A stretch of DNA of 13,017 nucleotides from Oscillospiraceae bacterium. Lineage in GTDB: Bacteria; Bacillota; Clostridia; Oscillospirales; UBA644. The notes below the pieces were generated by a model. It saw nothing but the letters and a program-made list of their open reading frames with translations, did no database searches and was not told where the DNA came from. Where the stretch lies: positions 1-13,017 of the forward strand of contig SVMP01000049.1 of the NCBI GenBank assembly GCA_015067385.1. The letters are read 5' to 3'. The position numbers and the translations under genes are program-made. This document shows positions 6,037-12,930 of the stretch, piece after piece. How positions within the stretch are numbered: position 1 is the first letter of the stretch; every line of letters starts with the position of its first letter.

Positions 6037-7431
6037 TCATTTTATATCGTTGTTATCGAACGGGTCGCCGCATTCGGGGCAGAATTTCGGAGGTTCTGCG
6101 CCTTTTTCGGGCTCCCAGCCGCATTTATCGCATCTGTACTGAACAGCGTCTGCGGGTTTTTTAGCGCCGCATTCGGAACAGAACTTACCTTTGTTAACGG
6201 TACCGCAGGCACATGTCCAACCTTCAGTATCCGCAGGTTTTTTTGCACCGCATTCGGGACAGAACTTACCGGTTGCAGTCGTTCCGCAAGAACATCTCCA
6301 TGCACCTTTATTTTCGGGTTCGGGTTTTTTAGATCCGCATTCGGGACAGAAGTTACCCACAACCGTTTTACCGCATGAACAAGCCCAACCGTTTTCCTGC
6401 TGCTTAACCTGTTGTTGCTGAACGCCCAAATTATAGAACTGTTGAGCCGCATTGTTGCCGCCTTGATTCATAGCCATACCCATGCCCATGAAACCGGTCA
6501 TAGCGCCTGCTTTATTTGAAGCAGCAGCCTCCATAGCATTAGCGGTAGATTCAGCCATACGTCCTGCCATCATGAAAGCATTTGAACCGTATGTTGCGGC
6601 ATCTTCCATCTGATTGATCTTTTTCATATCCTCTTCTGTAAGAGTTATGGGGTTAAGAGCAATTTTTTCAACTGTAATACCGCGGCTTTCAACCCATTCA
6701 AGCTTGAGAGCCTCGTTCATAGCCTCTTTAAGTTCATTTGCCTTTGCGGGAAGCTGAGCAGGACGGAGACCGAGTTCGGAAAGAGCACCGAGAGCAGGTT
6801 GAAGAGCGGAGATAAACTCTGTTTTAAGCTGATCATCGATTCTGCTTCTCTTATAATCGTATTCAACGTTACCGCAAACCTTTGTATAGAAAAGAAGCGG
6901 ATTAGTTATAGAGTAAGAGTAAATACCGTTGCATCTTACCTGAACCGTTCTTCTCATATTGATCTCTTTATTTACGACATCGAACATGATGGGGCTTGGT
7001 GTTCCGAATTTATTGCCAATGATCTCTTTGGTGTTAAAATAATAGACACGCTGATCCTTGCCTGTATCGCCGCCGTAAGTAAAACGCTTGCCGATAGTTT
7101 TGAAAGTGTTGATAATGCTCTCGCCGAGTTTACCTGCAAAGATCGAAGGCTCTGTTGAAGAATCATAAGTAAACTCACCGGGTTCAGCGCAAACCTCGAC
7201 AACCTTACCTTGTTCAACTATGATCATACACTGTCCGTCTGCAACGGAAATACCTGAACCGTTTGAAATGATATTATCGTTTCCCTTTGTGTTGGAAGAA
7301 CGACCGCTTATTTGTTTTTGACCTCTTCTTACAAGAACATCCTCGGGCAACGCATCGCAATAAAAAAATTCTTTCCATTGATCGGCAAGAACACCGCCGA
7401 GTGCTCCTATACCTGCTTTTATAAGTCCCAT
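6037..7431 (-). CDS. SPFH (Band-7, YdjI-type) protein with four C-terminal zinc ribbons
   Basis: Residues about 1-290 match the SPFH group of Bacillus YdjI, often labelled virion core protein-like. Recognisable parts are the start MGLIKAGIGALGGVLADQWK, the FFYCDALPEDVLVRRG segment, SPIMFDVVNKEINMRRTVQV and the late ALKLEWVESRGITVEKIALN. A helical stretch rich in A, M and E and a Q-rich linker (about 325-347) follow. Next come four zinc ribbons: three of the form CxC-x8-CxxC (cysteines 351/353/362/365, 380/382/391/394, 407/409/418/421) and a last CxxC-x13-CxxC (434/437/451/454). There is no signal peptide, so it is cytoplasmic and probably membrane-associated through the SPFH part. B. subtilis YdjI works with PspA-type envelope stress proteins; whether that holds here is unknown, since no such partner is nearby. 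It is transcribed alone from its own promoter. AAAGGGG stands seven bases before the ATG. Confidence 0.9.
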   Translation of the reverse strand: MGLIKAGIGALGGVLADQWKEFFYCDALPEDVLVRRGQKQISGRSSNTKGNDNIISNGSGISVADGQCMIIVEQGKVVEVCAEPGEFTYDSSTEPSIFAGKLGESIINTFKTIGKRFTYGGDTGKDQRVYYFNTKEIIGNKFGTPSPIMFDVVNKEINMRRTVQVRCNGIYSYSITNPLLFYTKVCGNVEYDYKRSRIDDQLKTEFISALQPALGALSELGLRPAQLPAKANELKEAMNEALKLEWVESRGITVEKIALNPITLTEEDMKKINQMEDAATYGSNAFMMAGRMAESTANAMEAAASNKAGAMTGFMGMGMAMNQGGNNAAQQFYNLGVQQQQVKQQENGWACSCGKTVVGNFCPECGSKKPEPENKGAWRCSCGTTATGKFCPECGAKKPADTEGWTCACGTVNKGKFCSECGAKKPADAVQYRCDKCGWEPEKGAEPPKFCPECGDPFDNNDIK

Positions 7432-7481
7432 GATGTGACCCCTTTCAAGTTTTAAATTTATAAAATCAAGAATTTACAGTT

Positions 7482-7501
7482 TGTTATAACATATTATAAC
7501 A
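7482..7501. repeat. Inverted repeat overlapping the SPFH gene promoter
   Basis: TGTTATAA (7482-7489) and TTATAACA (7494-7501) form a perfect 8+8 palindrome around four bases. It covers the -10 box and the expected start site of the minus-strand promoter, which is where a repressor would bind. In AT-rich DNA a chance match is possible. Confidence 0.4.
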
Positions 7502-7521
7502 CAAAAAACAAAGATTTTCAA
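7493..7521 (-). promoter_or_regulatory. SigA-type promoter of the SPFH gene
   Basis: On the minus strand TTGAAA (7521-7516) and a perfect TATAAT (7498-7493) are 17 bases apart, giving a leader of about 55 bases to the ATG at 7431. Confidence 0.75.
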
Positions 7522-7617
7522 TAGACTTAGAAAAAAAAGTAAAAACACAGAGTTTATTATTATAGAACAAATTTCAAAAAAAAGAACGCAAAATTCTCTG
7601 ATTTTTTTTCAATCTCA

Positions 7618-7626
7618 TGATATAAT
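7618..7626 (+). promoter_or_regulatory. Extended -10 promoter of the DUF2798 gene
   Basis: TGATATAAT is a TGN-extended -10 box. The -35 region (CTGATT at 7598-7603, 17 bases upstream) is poor, as is common with extended -10 promoters. Transcription would start near 7633, giving a leader of about 110 bases that contains the whole branched hairpin. Confidence 0.6.
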
Positions 7627-7655
7627 ATCTCGAAAAATAAATAAAAGCAATCAAC

Positions 7656-7724
7656 GACACATGTTGCGCCTTCGGCGCGTAAATCTGATTACGGTACGGA
7701 TTTACAGAGGACATGTGTCTTTTT
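7656..7724 (+). promoter_or_regulatory. Branched leader RNA ending in a terminator-like T run, upstream of the DUF2798 gene
   Basis: A closing stem GACACATGT (7656-7664) with ACATGTGTC (7711-7719) is perfect over nine pairs. Inside are two further hairpins: GCGCC/GGCGC (7666-7670 with 7674-7678, loop TTC) and GTAAATC/GATTTAC (7679-7685 with 7699-7705). This gives a three-way junction. TTTTT follows at 7720-7724 and AAAGGAG begins seven bases later. The position and shape suggest an attenuator or ligand-sensing leader. I do not recognise it as a known riboswitch. Confidence 0.6.
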
Positions 7725-7744
7725 ATTTGCAAAGGAGAATAATT

Positions 7745-8329
7745 ATGCCGAGAAATCAATTTCAAAGAATGGTTTTTGCTTTTATAACAGTCGTAATAAC
7801 CGTTCACGCTTATGTATTTTACAGTCTTTATGTCATTCACGGAAGTATGTTCATGTCTTTAACAGGACAGTCAAGCGTTCTTGCGGCTATCAATACAATA
7901 GGCGGAGTTCCCGTTTTCGGGACACCGATGCCGATTTGGGCTGTGGTCCTTATAGAATTCGTGCTTGCGTTTACGCTTGAAAATCTCATCGGTTCGCCGC
8001 TTTCATTCAAATTCGCATGCAAAAACTTCGATCCGAAATCGACACATCCCGTTCTTTTCGAGACTGCTATCATTTGTGCGACAGTGGGTATAATGTGCCC
8101 GATGATGAGCTTTATAGCCGCATTCCTCTACTACAACTATGCGGCAGGCTTTAATATCTGGACGTTACTTGCCGATTGGCTCAAGCTTGTTTGCTTCAAC
8201 TTTCCGTTCGCATTCTTTACCCAACTTTTCTTCATCCAACCGTTTGTTCGTACCGTATTCAAAAAAATATTTGCAAAAGATATCAAAGCAAGAGAAGAAA
8301 AAAAGGAAAAAGAAACTATTACCGTATAG
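7745..8329 (+). CDS. DUF2798-family membrane protein
   Basis: The 194-residue protein begins MPRNQFQRMVFAFITVVITV, the characteristic opening of DUF2798 proteins of Clostridia. It has four predicted membrane helices at about residues 9-29, 64-85, 105-130 and 145-170, in two similar halves. A charged tail rich in K and E (about 176-191) ends in ETITV. The family's function is not established. I chose the ATG at 7745 because AAAGGAG (7731-7737) stands seven bases before it and the family starts here. The same frame is open back to an ATG at 7661, but that lies inside the leader stem and has no ribosome binding site. The gene stands alone, with its own promoter and a following terminator. Confidence 0.85.
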   Translation: MPRNQFQRMVFAFITVVITVHAYVFYSLYVIHGSMFMSLTGQSSVLAAINTIGGVPVFGTPMPIWAVVLIEFVLAFTLENLIGSPLSFKFACKNFDPKSTHPVLFETAIICATVGIMCPMMSFIAAFLYYNYAAGFNIWTLLADWLKLVCFNFPFAFFTQLFFIQPFVRTVFKKIFAKDIKAREEKKEKETITV

Positions 8330-8330
8330 T

Positions 8331-8371
8331 AAAAAAAGACATAGTTCGATAGGGCTATGTCTTTCTTTTTT
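8331..8371. terminator. Bidirectional terminator between the DUF2798 and MBL-fold genes
   Basis: AAAGACATAG (8335-8344) pairs with CTATGTCTTT (8355-8364). T runs stand on both sides: TTTTTT at 8366-8371 on the plus strand and seven A at 8331-8337, which read as T on the minus strand. It therefore serves both convergent transcription units. Confidence 0.9.
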
Positions 8372-8379
8372 ACAAAAAA

Positions 8380-9054
8380 CTAAAATTCCGTCTCGTATCC
8401 GTCGTATGCTACCTCAACATTATATTTTTTCATATTTTCAGCGACCTCTTCGTGAGAAGAATGAAGAGTTCTCGCAAGATGGCTGATACAAAATCTTTCA
8501 ATATAAGGTTCGAGAGTCTTTTTCATTTCAAGAACCATATTCAGGTTATTATGCTCGAAAATTCTGTAATCTCCGGGAACGTCACCTATCGTTGCATCAA
8601 AAACAGCATAATCAATGCCGTTATTTTTTATTGCTCTTACTTCATCGAAAAGCAGCCATGCACCGTCAAGGCCGTAAAAAAGATTTTTTTCGCCGTCCGA
8701 AATTATAAAGTGAACAGCTTCTTCGCAGGTTGAATGATTTGCACGAAGAGCCATAACAGTATAATCTCCTATCATTTTTGTTTCTCCGGGAGAAATAAAG
8801 AAAAATTCTGCATTTGTCAAACCTTTGATCGTTTCAACATTAAAATGATCTGAGTGTCTGTGAGTATTGATAATATATTTTATGGAAGAACTGTCTTTAC
8901 CGAAAGTTTCCAAAGCATTAAAAACATCTGAATTGGGATCTATAAGCAAACAGTCATCAACAAGAGCAGACGAGTTTCTTCTGAAACCCTTAACATCTTT
9001 ATGATCGTTGAAATTCCAATCAGCGGCACCGGTGCCGAGAAATGTTATTTTCAT
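8380..9054 (-). CDS. Metallo-beta-lactamase-fold hydrolase (phosphodiesterase/RNase Z-like branch)
   Basis: This 224-residue cytoplasmic protein begins MKITFLGTGAAD, typical of the RNase Z/PhnP-like branch. It carries a complete set of likely metal ligands: THRHSDHF (H65, H67, D69, H70), H107 in ANHSTCEE, D130 in YGLDGAW, and a late histidine in SHLARTLHSSHEE (192-201). Relatives cleave phosphodiester bonds in cyclic phosphates or nucleic acids. The substrate here cannot be told. It is too short and lacks the exosite arm for a standard RNase Z. It lies 27 bases after the GH51 gene on the same strand, with AAAGG eight bases before its ATG and no promoter or terminator in between, so it is the second gene of that operon. 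Confidence 0.85.
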   Translation of the reverse strand: MKITFLGTGAADWNFNDHKDVKGFRRNSSALVDDCLLIDPNSDVFNALETFGKDSSSIKYIINTHRHSDHFNVETIKGLTNAEFFFISPGETKMIGDYTVMALRANHSTCEEAVHFIISDGEKNLFYGLDGAWLLFDEVRAIKNNGIDYAVFDATIGDVPGDYRIFEHNNLNMVLEMKKTLEPYIERFCISHLARTLHSSHEEVAENMKKYNVEVAYDGYETEF

Positions 9055-9081
9055 AATGATAACCTTTCATCCGTATATTTG

Positions 9082-10611
9082 TCAATTATATTTTTTTATA
9101 AAAACTACCGATGCGGGCGGAATAACCGAGAGAGATCCATTACCTTTTGAAATATTCATATTCTCACCGTTCGGAGTAAATATCTCATATTCGCCTTCAA
9201 TGTCCGTAAGAAGTTTTTCATCGGTTGCAGATTTGTTAAGAACGGAGGTAAAAGTATATCCGTCATGAATGGTTTTAATATATGACGAATCTTCATCAAG
9301 TTCCAACTCACCGTCTACGTGTTCAACCATACGCTTGAAAATCTCTCCGTCGGGAGAAAGTATTACATGATCATGATAAACACGAACAATACCCTCGTTT
9401 ACAAGCGCAAAATACGATGCTCCGTCCAAATTCAGTTTTTCAGCATTACGTATAAGCATTGTTATAACGCCGGCAACATAAAGACCGCTGAATGAGTCAC
9501 CGAACATACCCCATCGAAGATTCCATTCGTCAAGAAGCATCTTTTTACCGTTAAATCGTTTACATGATGCTTCAAGCTTATTATAAAGCGCACCCTCTGC
9601 CGCTTGTAAAACCTGAGAAAGATCGTAATTGGGAATTTGTTCAACAATATAAGAATGTTGCGCACAGTAATCCACCATTTTTGCTGAAGCAAGAAATTTC
9701 TCATCCCAATCGGGGTTATTGCCTGTTGTAACTACGGTTTTTATCGTCGGATCGACCTTAAGCATTGCCTCAACAAATTTATCGTTGAGTTCTGCCGCTG
9801 CCTTATGGTCTGCTATGAAAGCAACCTCATTTCCGATATACCATGTTTTTATATTGTAAGGTTCCTTAAATCCTCTTGAAATACGAAGTGCGCCGTATTT
9901 TGTCGAAGCATCTCCGTTGCAGTATTCAACGAGATCCGCCGCATCCTGAGGGTCGTTTTTCGTTAATTTAACGGTATATTCGGGCTCAGCACCGACATAG
10001 CGGCAAATACCGATATAATCGTCTATGTTAAGCTCATATCCGTCATAATTATGATGACTGCAGAAAAGGTTGAATTTACCTTCATTAACCACGGGAGGTC
10101 TTTCTTCGATAGGCAAAAGGCCGTCTTTCCACCTATATTTTTCTGCAAAGCATCCACCCGGAAGGCGGATTGTCTGCGGTTTGATTTCTTTTATTTTATC
10201 AAGAACATCTTTTCTGCAATTATAAAGCGAATCTGCCGGTTTTAACGAGATATATTTTATTTCGCCGTCACTTACGACCTCTATTCTGCCGTAAGGACTG
10301 TTAAATTTACATTCAAATGTTCCCCTCGGTTCTTTTGAAGCATAAACGATTCTTCCGAATTCGGTAAGAAAACAAACGGAAACCTTACCTGTTGAAACGA
10401 TGTTCCAGGTATATGATTTGCCTGTTTGATAATGAATTCTTGCAGAACCCTGACCGATTCCCTTCATGCCATCAAATTCAATAGGATAAAAGGTTTTTTC
10501 TTTTAAAAGGAGTCTGCAGTCATCTATCATTTCGGCATAAATGCCGTCATACCCGAATCTTCTGGTACATTCAAAATTATATCCGAAAAACTTTTTTGAA
10601 CATATAGCCAT
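9082..10611 (-). CDS. GH51-like alpha-L-arabinofuranosidase (intracellular)
   Basis: The 509-residue protein has no signal peptide. A beta-rich N-terminal part (about 1-125) is followed by a TIM-barrel with GH51/clan A hallmarks: IRLPGGCFAEKYRWKDGL (about 148-164), the ELNIDDYIGICRYVGAEPEY segment, WYIGNE with the expected acid/base E262, HSY near 319, and LLDEWN with the expected nucleophile E362. A C-terminal beta domain ends VIPPASVVFIKKYN. The family removes terminal arabinofuranosyl units from arabino-oligosaccharides. The sequence departs from well-known AbfA enzymes around the N-terminus, so another sugar specificity is possible. It is the first gene of an operon with the MBL-fold hydrolase and is divergent from the GH36 gene, which suggests oligosaccharide breakdown after import. 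A GGTG sequence precedes the ATG by five bases. Confidence 0.85.
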   Translation of the reverse strand: MAICSKKFFGYNFECTRRFGYDGIYAEMIDDCRLLLKEKTFYPIEFDGMKGIGQGSARIHYQTGKSYTWNIVSTGKVSVCFLTEFGRIVYASKEPRGTFECKFNSPYGRIEVVSDGEIKYISLKPADSLYNCRKDVLDKIKEIKPQTIRLPGGCFAEKYRWKDGLLPIEERPPVVNEGKFNLFCSHHNYDGYELNIDDYIGICRYVGAEPEYTVKLTKNDPQDAADLVEYCNGDASTKYGALRISRGFKEPYNIKTWYIGNEVAFIADHKAAAELNDKFVEAMLKVDPTIKTVVTTGNNPDWDEKFLASAKMVDYCAQHSYIVEQIPNYDLSQVLQAAEGALYNKLEASCKRFNGKKMLLDEWNLRWGMFGDSFSGLYVAGVITMLIRNAEKLNLDGASYFALVNEGIVRVYHDHVILSPDGEIFKRMVEHVDGELELDEDSSYIKTIHDGYTFTSVLNKSATDEKLLTDIEGEYEIFTPNGENMNISKGNGSLSVIPPASVVFIKKYN

Positions 10612-10636
10612 AAAAACACCATCCTAATTTTTCTTT

Positions 10637-10665
10637 ATTATATCACATAGATAATAAAAAGTAAA
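10637..10665 (-). promoter_or_regulatory. Promoter of the GH51-MBL operon
   Basis: On the minus strand TTTACT (10665-10660) and a perfect TATAAT (10642-10637), preceded by TGA in extended -10 form, are 17 bases apart. The leader is short, about 20 bases. Confidence 0.7.
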
Positions 10666-10684
10666 GTATTTTTCAAAAAAATAC
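10666..10684. promoter_or_regulatory. Palindrome between the divergent glycosidase promoters (candidate operator)
   Basis: GTATTTTT (10666-10673) and AAAAATAC (10677-10684) form a perfect 8+8 inverted repeat around CAA. It begins immediately next to the GH51 -35 box and ends nine bases before the GH36 -35 box. One bound regulator could thus control both units. No regulator gene is visible in the window. Confidence 0.45.
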
Positions 10685-10693
10685 ACTCCGGTC

Positions 10694-10722
10694 TTGACAA
10701 ATCAAACATATTTTTATATAAT
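10694..10722 (+). promoter_or_regulatory. Consensus SigA promoter of the GH36 gene
   Basis: A perfect TTGACA (10694-10699) and a perfect TATAAT (10717-10722) are 17 bases apart. Such a promoter is intrinsically strong, so control probably comes from a repressor. The leader is about 27 bases. Confidence 0.88.
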
Positions 10723-10755
10723 AAAAGAAATCAGTATTTAATTTGGAGGAACAAT

Positions 10756-12930
10756 ATGTCTATTAAATATTTAGATGAATTTAAATCTTTTTATCTTTCA
10801 ACGCCGAATACATCATATGTTTTTCATATTAATGACGGCGGCTTCCTTATTCACGATTATTACGGAAAGAAAATCGCGGAATGTGACATGAGATATTTCT
10901 CTGCGCGTCCCGGAAGATCATCTTTCTCTCCGAGGAGTGCCGATTTCACAACAACCCCCGACAGCGCACCGATGGAATATTCTGTTAACGGAACGGGTGA
11001 CTACCGTGTTTCCGCATTACAGATAAGAGAGTTCAGAGGAAACGCATCTACAGACATACGTTTCGATTCATATAAAATATATTCAGGCAAACCTGCCCTT
11101 AAGGGTCAGCCTGCAACATACGGAACCGAAAAAGAAACAACAACTCTCGAGATTGTTGCAAAAGATGCTGTTACAAATGCGGAAGTAACTTTATATTATA
11201 CAGTATTTGAAAACTACGATGCAATAGCACGTAGAGTCAAAGTTACAAACGCTTCCGAAAACGGTATGGATCTTGAAAGAGTTTATTCTTCCTGTACCGA
11301 ACTTCCGAAGGGAAATTGGGATATTTGCCATCTCTACGGCATGTGGGGCAGAGAACGTAAATTTGAAAGAAACCATATTTCCCGCGGAATTACCGCTATT
11401 GAAAGTAAACGTGGCGCTTCGGGTCATCACCACAACCCGTTCATCGCAATTGTTGACGGAAGCACGACCGAAGATGTAGGTGATGCATACGGTTTCAGCT
11501 TTATTTACAGCGGTAACTTTTCTGCACAGACAGAAATTGACACCGACGGCGATGTCAGAGTAATAATGGGTATAAACCCCACTGATTTCGGCTGGCATCT
11601 TGATCCCGGCGAAAGTTTCGAAACTCCCGAAGCTGTTTCCGTATACTCTGCGGAAGGTCTCGGAGGCATGAGCCGTATATTCCATAAGCTTTACAGAAAC
11701 AATCTCTGCAGAGATCCCTGGAAGAATGCAAAACGTCCCCTCCTCATCAATAACTGGGAAGGTACATATTTTAATTTCGACGAAGAAAAGATATTCAACA
11801 TTGCGAAAGAAGCAGGAGAACTCGGTGTTGAAATGCTTGTTCTTGACGACGGTTGGTTCGGTTCTCGAAACGGAGACAATTCCGGTCTGGGTGACTGGTT
11901 TGTTAACGAAGAAAAGATCAAAGGCGGCATGAAGCTTCTTTCCGAAAGAATCCACGGTCTCGGCATGAAATTCGGTCTTTGGTTTGAACCTGAAATGATC
12001 AATCCGATCAGTAACCTTTACGAAGCTCATCCCGACTGGTGTCTTAGAGTTGAAGGACGTCCGATGTGCGTTGGCAGAAATCAGTATGTCCTCGACCTTT
12101 CGAGACAGGACGTTCAGGATTATTTGTTCAACTGCATGAACGATATTCTCAATGATGCGAAGATCGAATATATCAAATGGGACTTCAACAGAAACATTAC
12201 CGAAGCCGCAAGTGCGCTTCTCACAGCAGACAAGCAAAAAGAAATATTCCACCGTTATGTTCTCGGTCTGTACGCTCTTTGCGATCGTCTGCTTGAAGCT
12301 CATCCCGATCTTCTCATGGAAGGCTGTTCGGGCGGCGGCGGACGTTTTGATCCTGCAATGCTTTACTATTTCCCGCAGTATTGGACGAGTGACGATACAG
12401 ATGCGATCGAACGTCTCGATATCCAGTACGGTACCTCTATGGTATACCCCACGACCGCTATGTCTTCTCACGTTTCCGTATCTCCGAACCATCAGACATC
12501 AAGAATCTCGCCCATGCAGACCCGCGGCGACGTTGCTTTGGCAGGTACATTCGGCTACGAGCTTGACATAACGAAGATGTCCGCAGAAGATAAGGAAGCT
12601 GTTAAATCACAGATAGCGGAATATCATAAATATTATGATGTTATTCACTTCGGCGAACTTTACAGACTCATTCCCCCGAACGGCGAAGAATGTGCATGGT
12701 GCTATGTTTCCGAAGATAAGAGCGAGGCGCTGCTCACATTTGTTTGCATCAGATGTCATCCCCAGTTCCGCAGATGCGTTAAATTCCGCGGTCTTGACGA
12801 AAACAAACTCTACGCCGACGATGAAGGCAACGTACGTCCCGGCAGTGTTTGGATGAATGCAGGCATAAACAGAACAAACGGTATGCAGGATTATACAACA
12901 TTCAAAGTTCACCTCACAGAAGTTAAATAA
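10756..12930 (+). CDS. GH36 alpha-galactosidase (intracellular)
   Basis: The 724-residue protein is full length for bacterial GH36 enzymes (about 730). An N-terminal beta-supersandwich (about 1-320) is followed by the TIM barrel, with NNWEGTYFNFDEEKI (332-346), VLDDGWFGSRNGD (362-374), FGLWFEPEMINP (406-417), IKWDFNR with nucleophile D476, EGCSGGGGRFDPAM (522-535) and WTSDDTDAIERL with acid/base D546. A C-terminal beta domain follows. The enzyme removes alpha-1,6-galactose from raffinose, stachyose, melibiose or galactomannan fragments. There is no signal peptide, so it acts after uptake, probably as a tetramer like the Geobacillus AgaA type (family knowledge). GGAGG stands six bases before the ATG. 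It has its own strong promoter and is divergent from the GH51 operon. Codon use is strongly C-ending, as in the fumarate reductase operon, which points to high expression. Confidence 0.94.
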   Translation: MSIKYLDEFKSFYLSTPNTSYVFHINDGGFLIHDYYGKKIAECDMRYFSARPGRSSFSPRSADFTTTPDSAPMEYSVNGTGDYRVSALQIREFRGNASTDIRFDSYKIYSGKPALKGQPATYGTEKETTTLEIVAKDAVTNAEVTLYYTVFENYDAIARRVKVTNASENGMDLERVYSSCTELPKGNWDICHLYGMWGRERKFERNHISRGITAIESKRGASGHHHNPFIAIVDGSTTEDVGDAYGFSFIYSGNFSAQTEIDTDGDVRVIMGINPTDFGWHLDPGESFETPEAVSVYSAEGLGGMSRIFHKLYRNNLCRDPWKNAKRPLLINNWEGTYFNFDEEKIFNIAKEAGELGVEMLVLDDGWFGSRNGDNSGLGDWFVNEEKIKGGMKLLSERIHGLGMKFGLWFEPEMINPISNLYEAHPDWCLRVEGRPMCVGRNQYVLDLSRQDVQDYLFNCMNDILNDAKIEYIKWDFNRNITEAASALLTADKQKEIFHRYVLGLYALCDRLLEAHPDLLMEGCSGGGGRFDPAMLYYFPQYWTSDDTDAIERLDIQYGTSMVYPTTAMSSHVSVSPNHQTSRISPMQTRGDVALAGTFGYELDITKMSAEDKEAVKSQIAEYHKYYDVIHFGELYRLIPPNGEECAWCYVSEDKSEALLTFVCIRCHPQFRRCVKFRGLDENKLYADDEGNVRPGSVWMNAGINRTNGMQDYTTFKVHLTEVK

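Larger units (their letters stand above)
7432..7744. promoter_or_regulatory. Divergent intergenic region between the SPFH and DUF2798 genes
   Basis: This 313-base gap holds no convincing gene. From left to right it contains the SPFH ribosome binding site, an inverted repeat over its start region, its promoter, an A/T-rich stretch with nothing recognisable (about 7522-7598), the promoter of the DUF2798 gene, and the branched leader that ends in a T run. Confidence 0.7.

Noticed and set aside
6799..7158. Open frame of 119 codons antisense to the SPFH gene
   Set aside because: It is a shadow of the sense gene, with no start signal and no known domain.
7656..7719. Inverted repeat as the ends of a small mobile element (MITE)
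   Set aside because: There is no target-site duplication, no second copy in the window, and the placement before a T run and ribosome binding site fits a leader RNA better.
7661..7744. In-frame N-terminal extension of the DUF2798 protein from an ATG at 7661
   Set aside because: It would run through the leader hairpins, lacks a ribosome binding site, and the DUF2798 family begins at the ATG at 7745, which has AAAGGAG at proper distance.
11191..12492. A long open frame of 433 codons antisense to the GH36 gene
   Set aside because: It lies wholly within a well-conserved GH36 gene with catalytic motifs on the other strand. It has no ribosome binding site or recognisable domain, and results from the codon bias of the sense gene.
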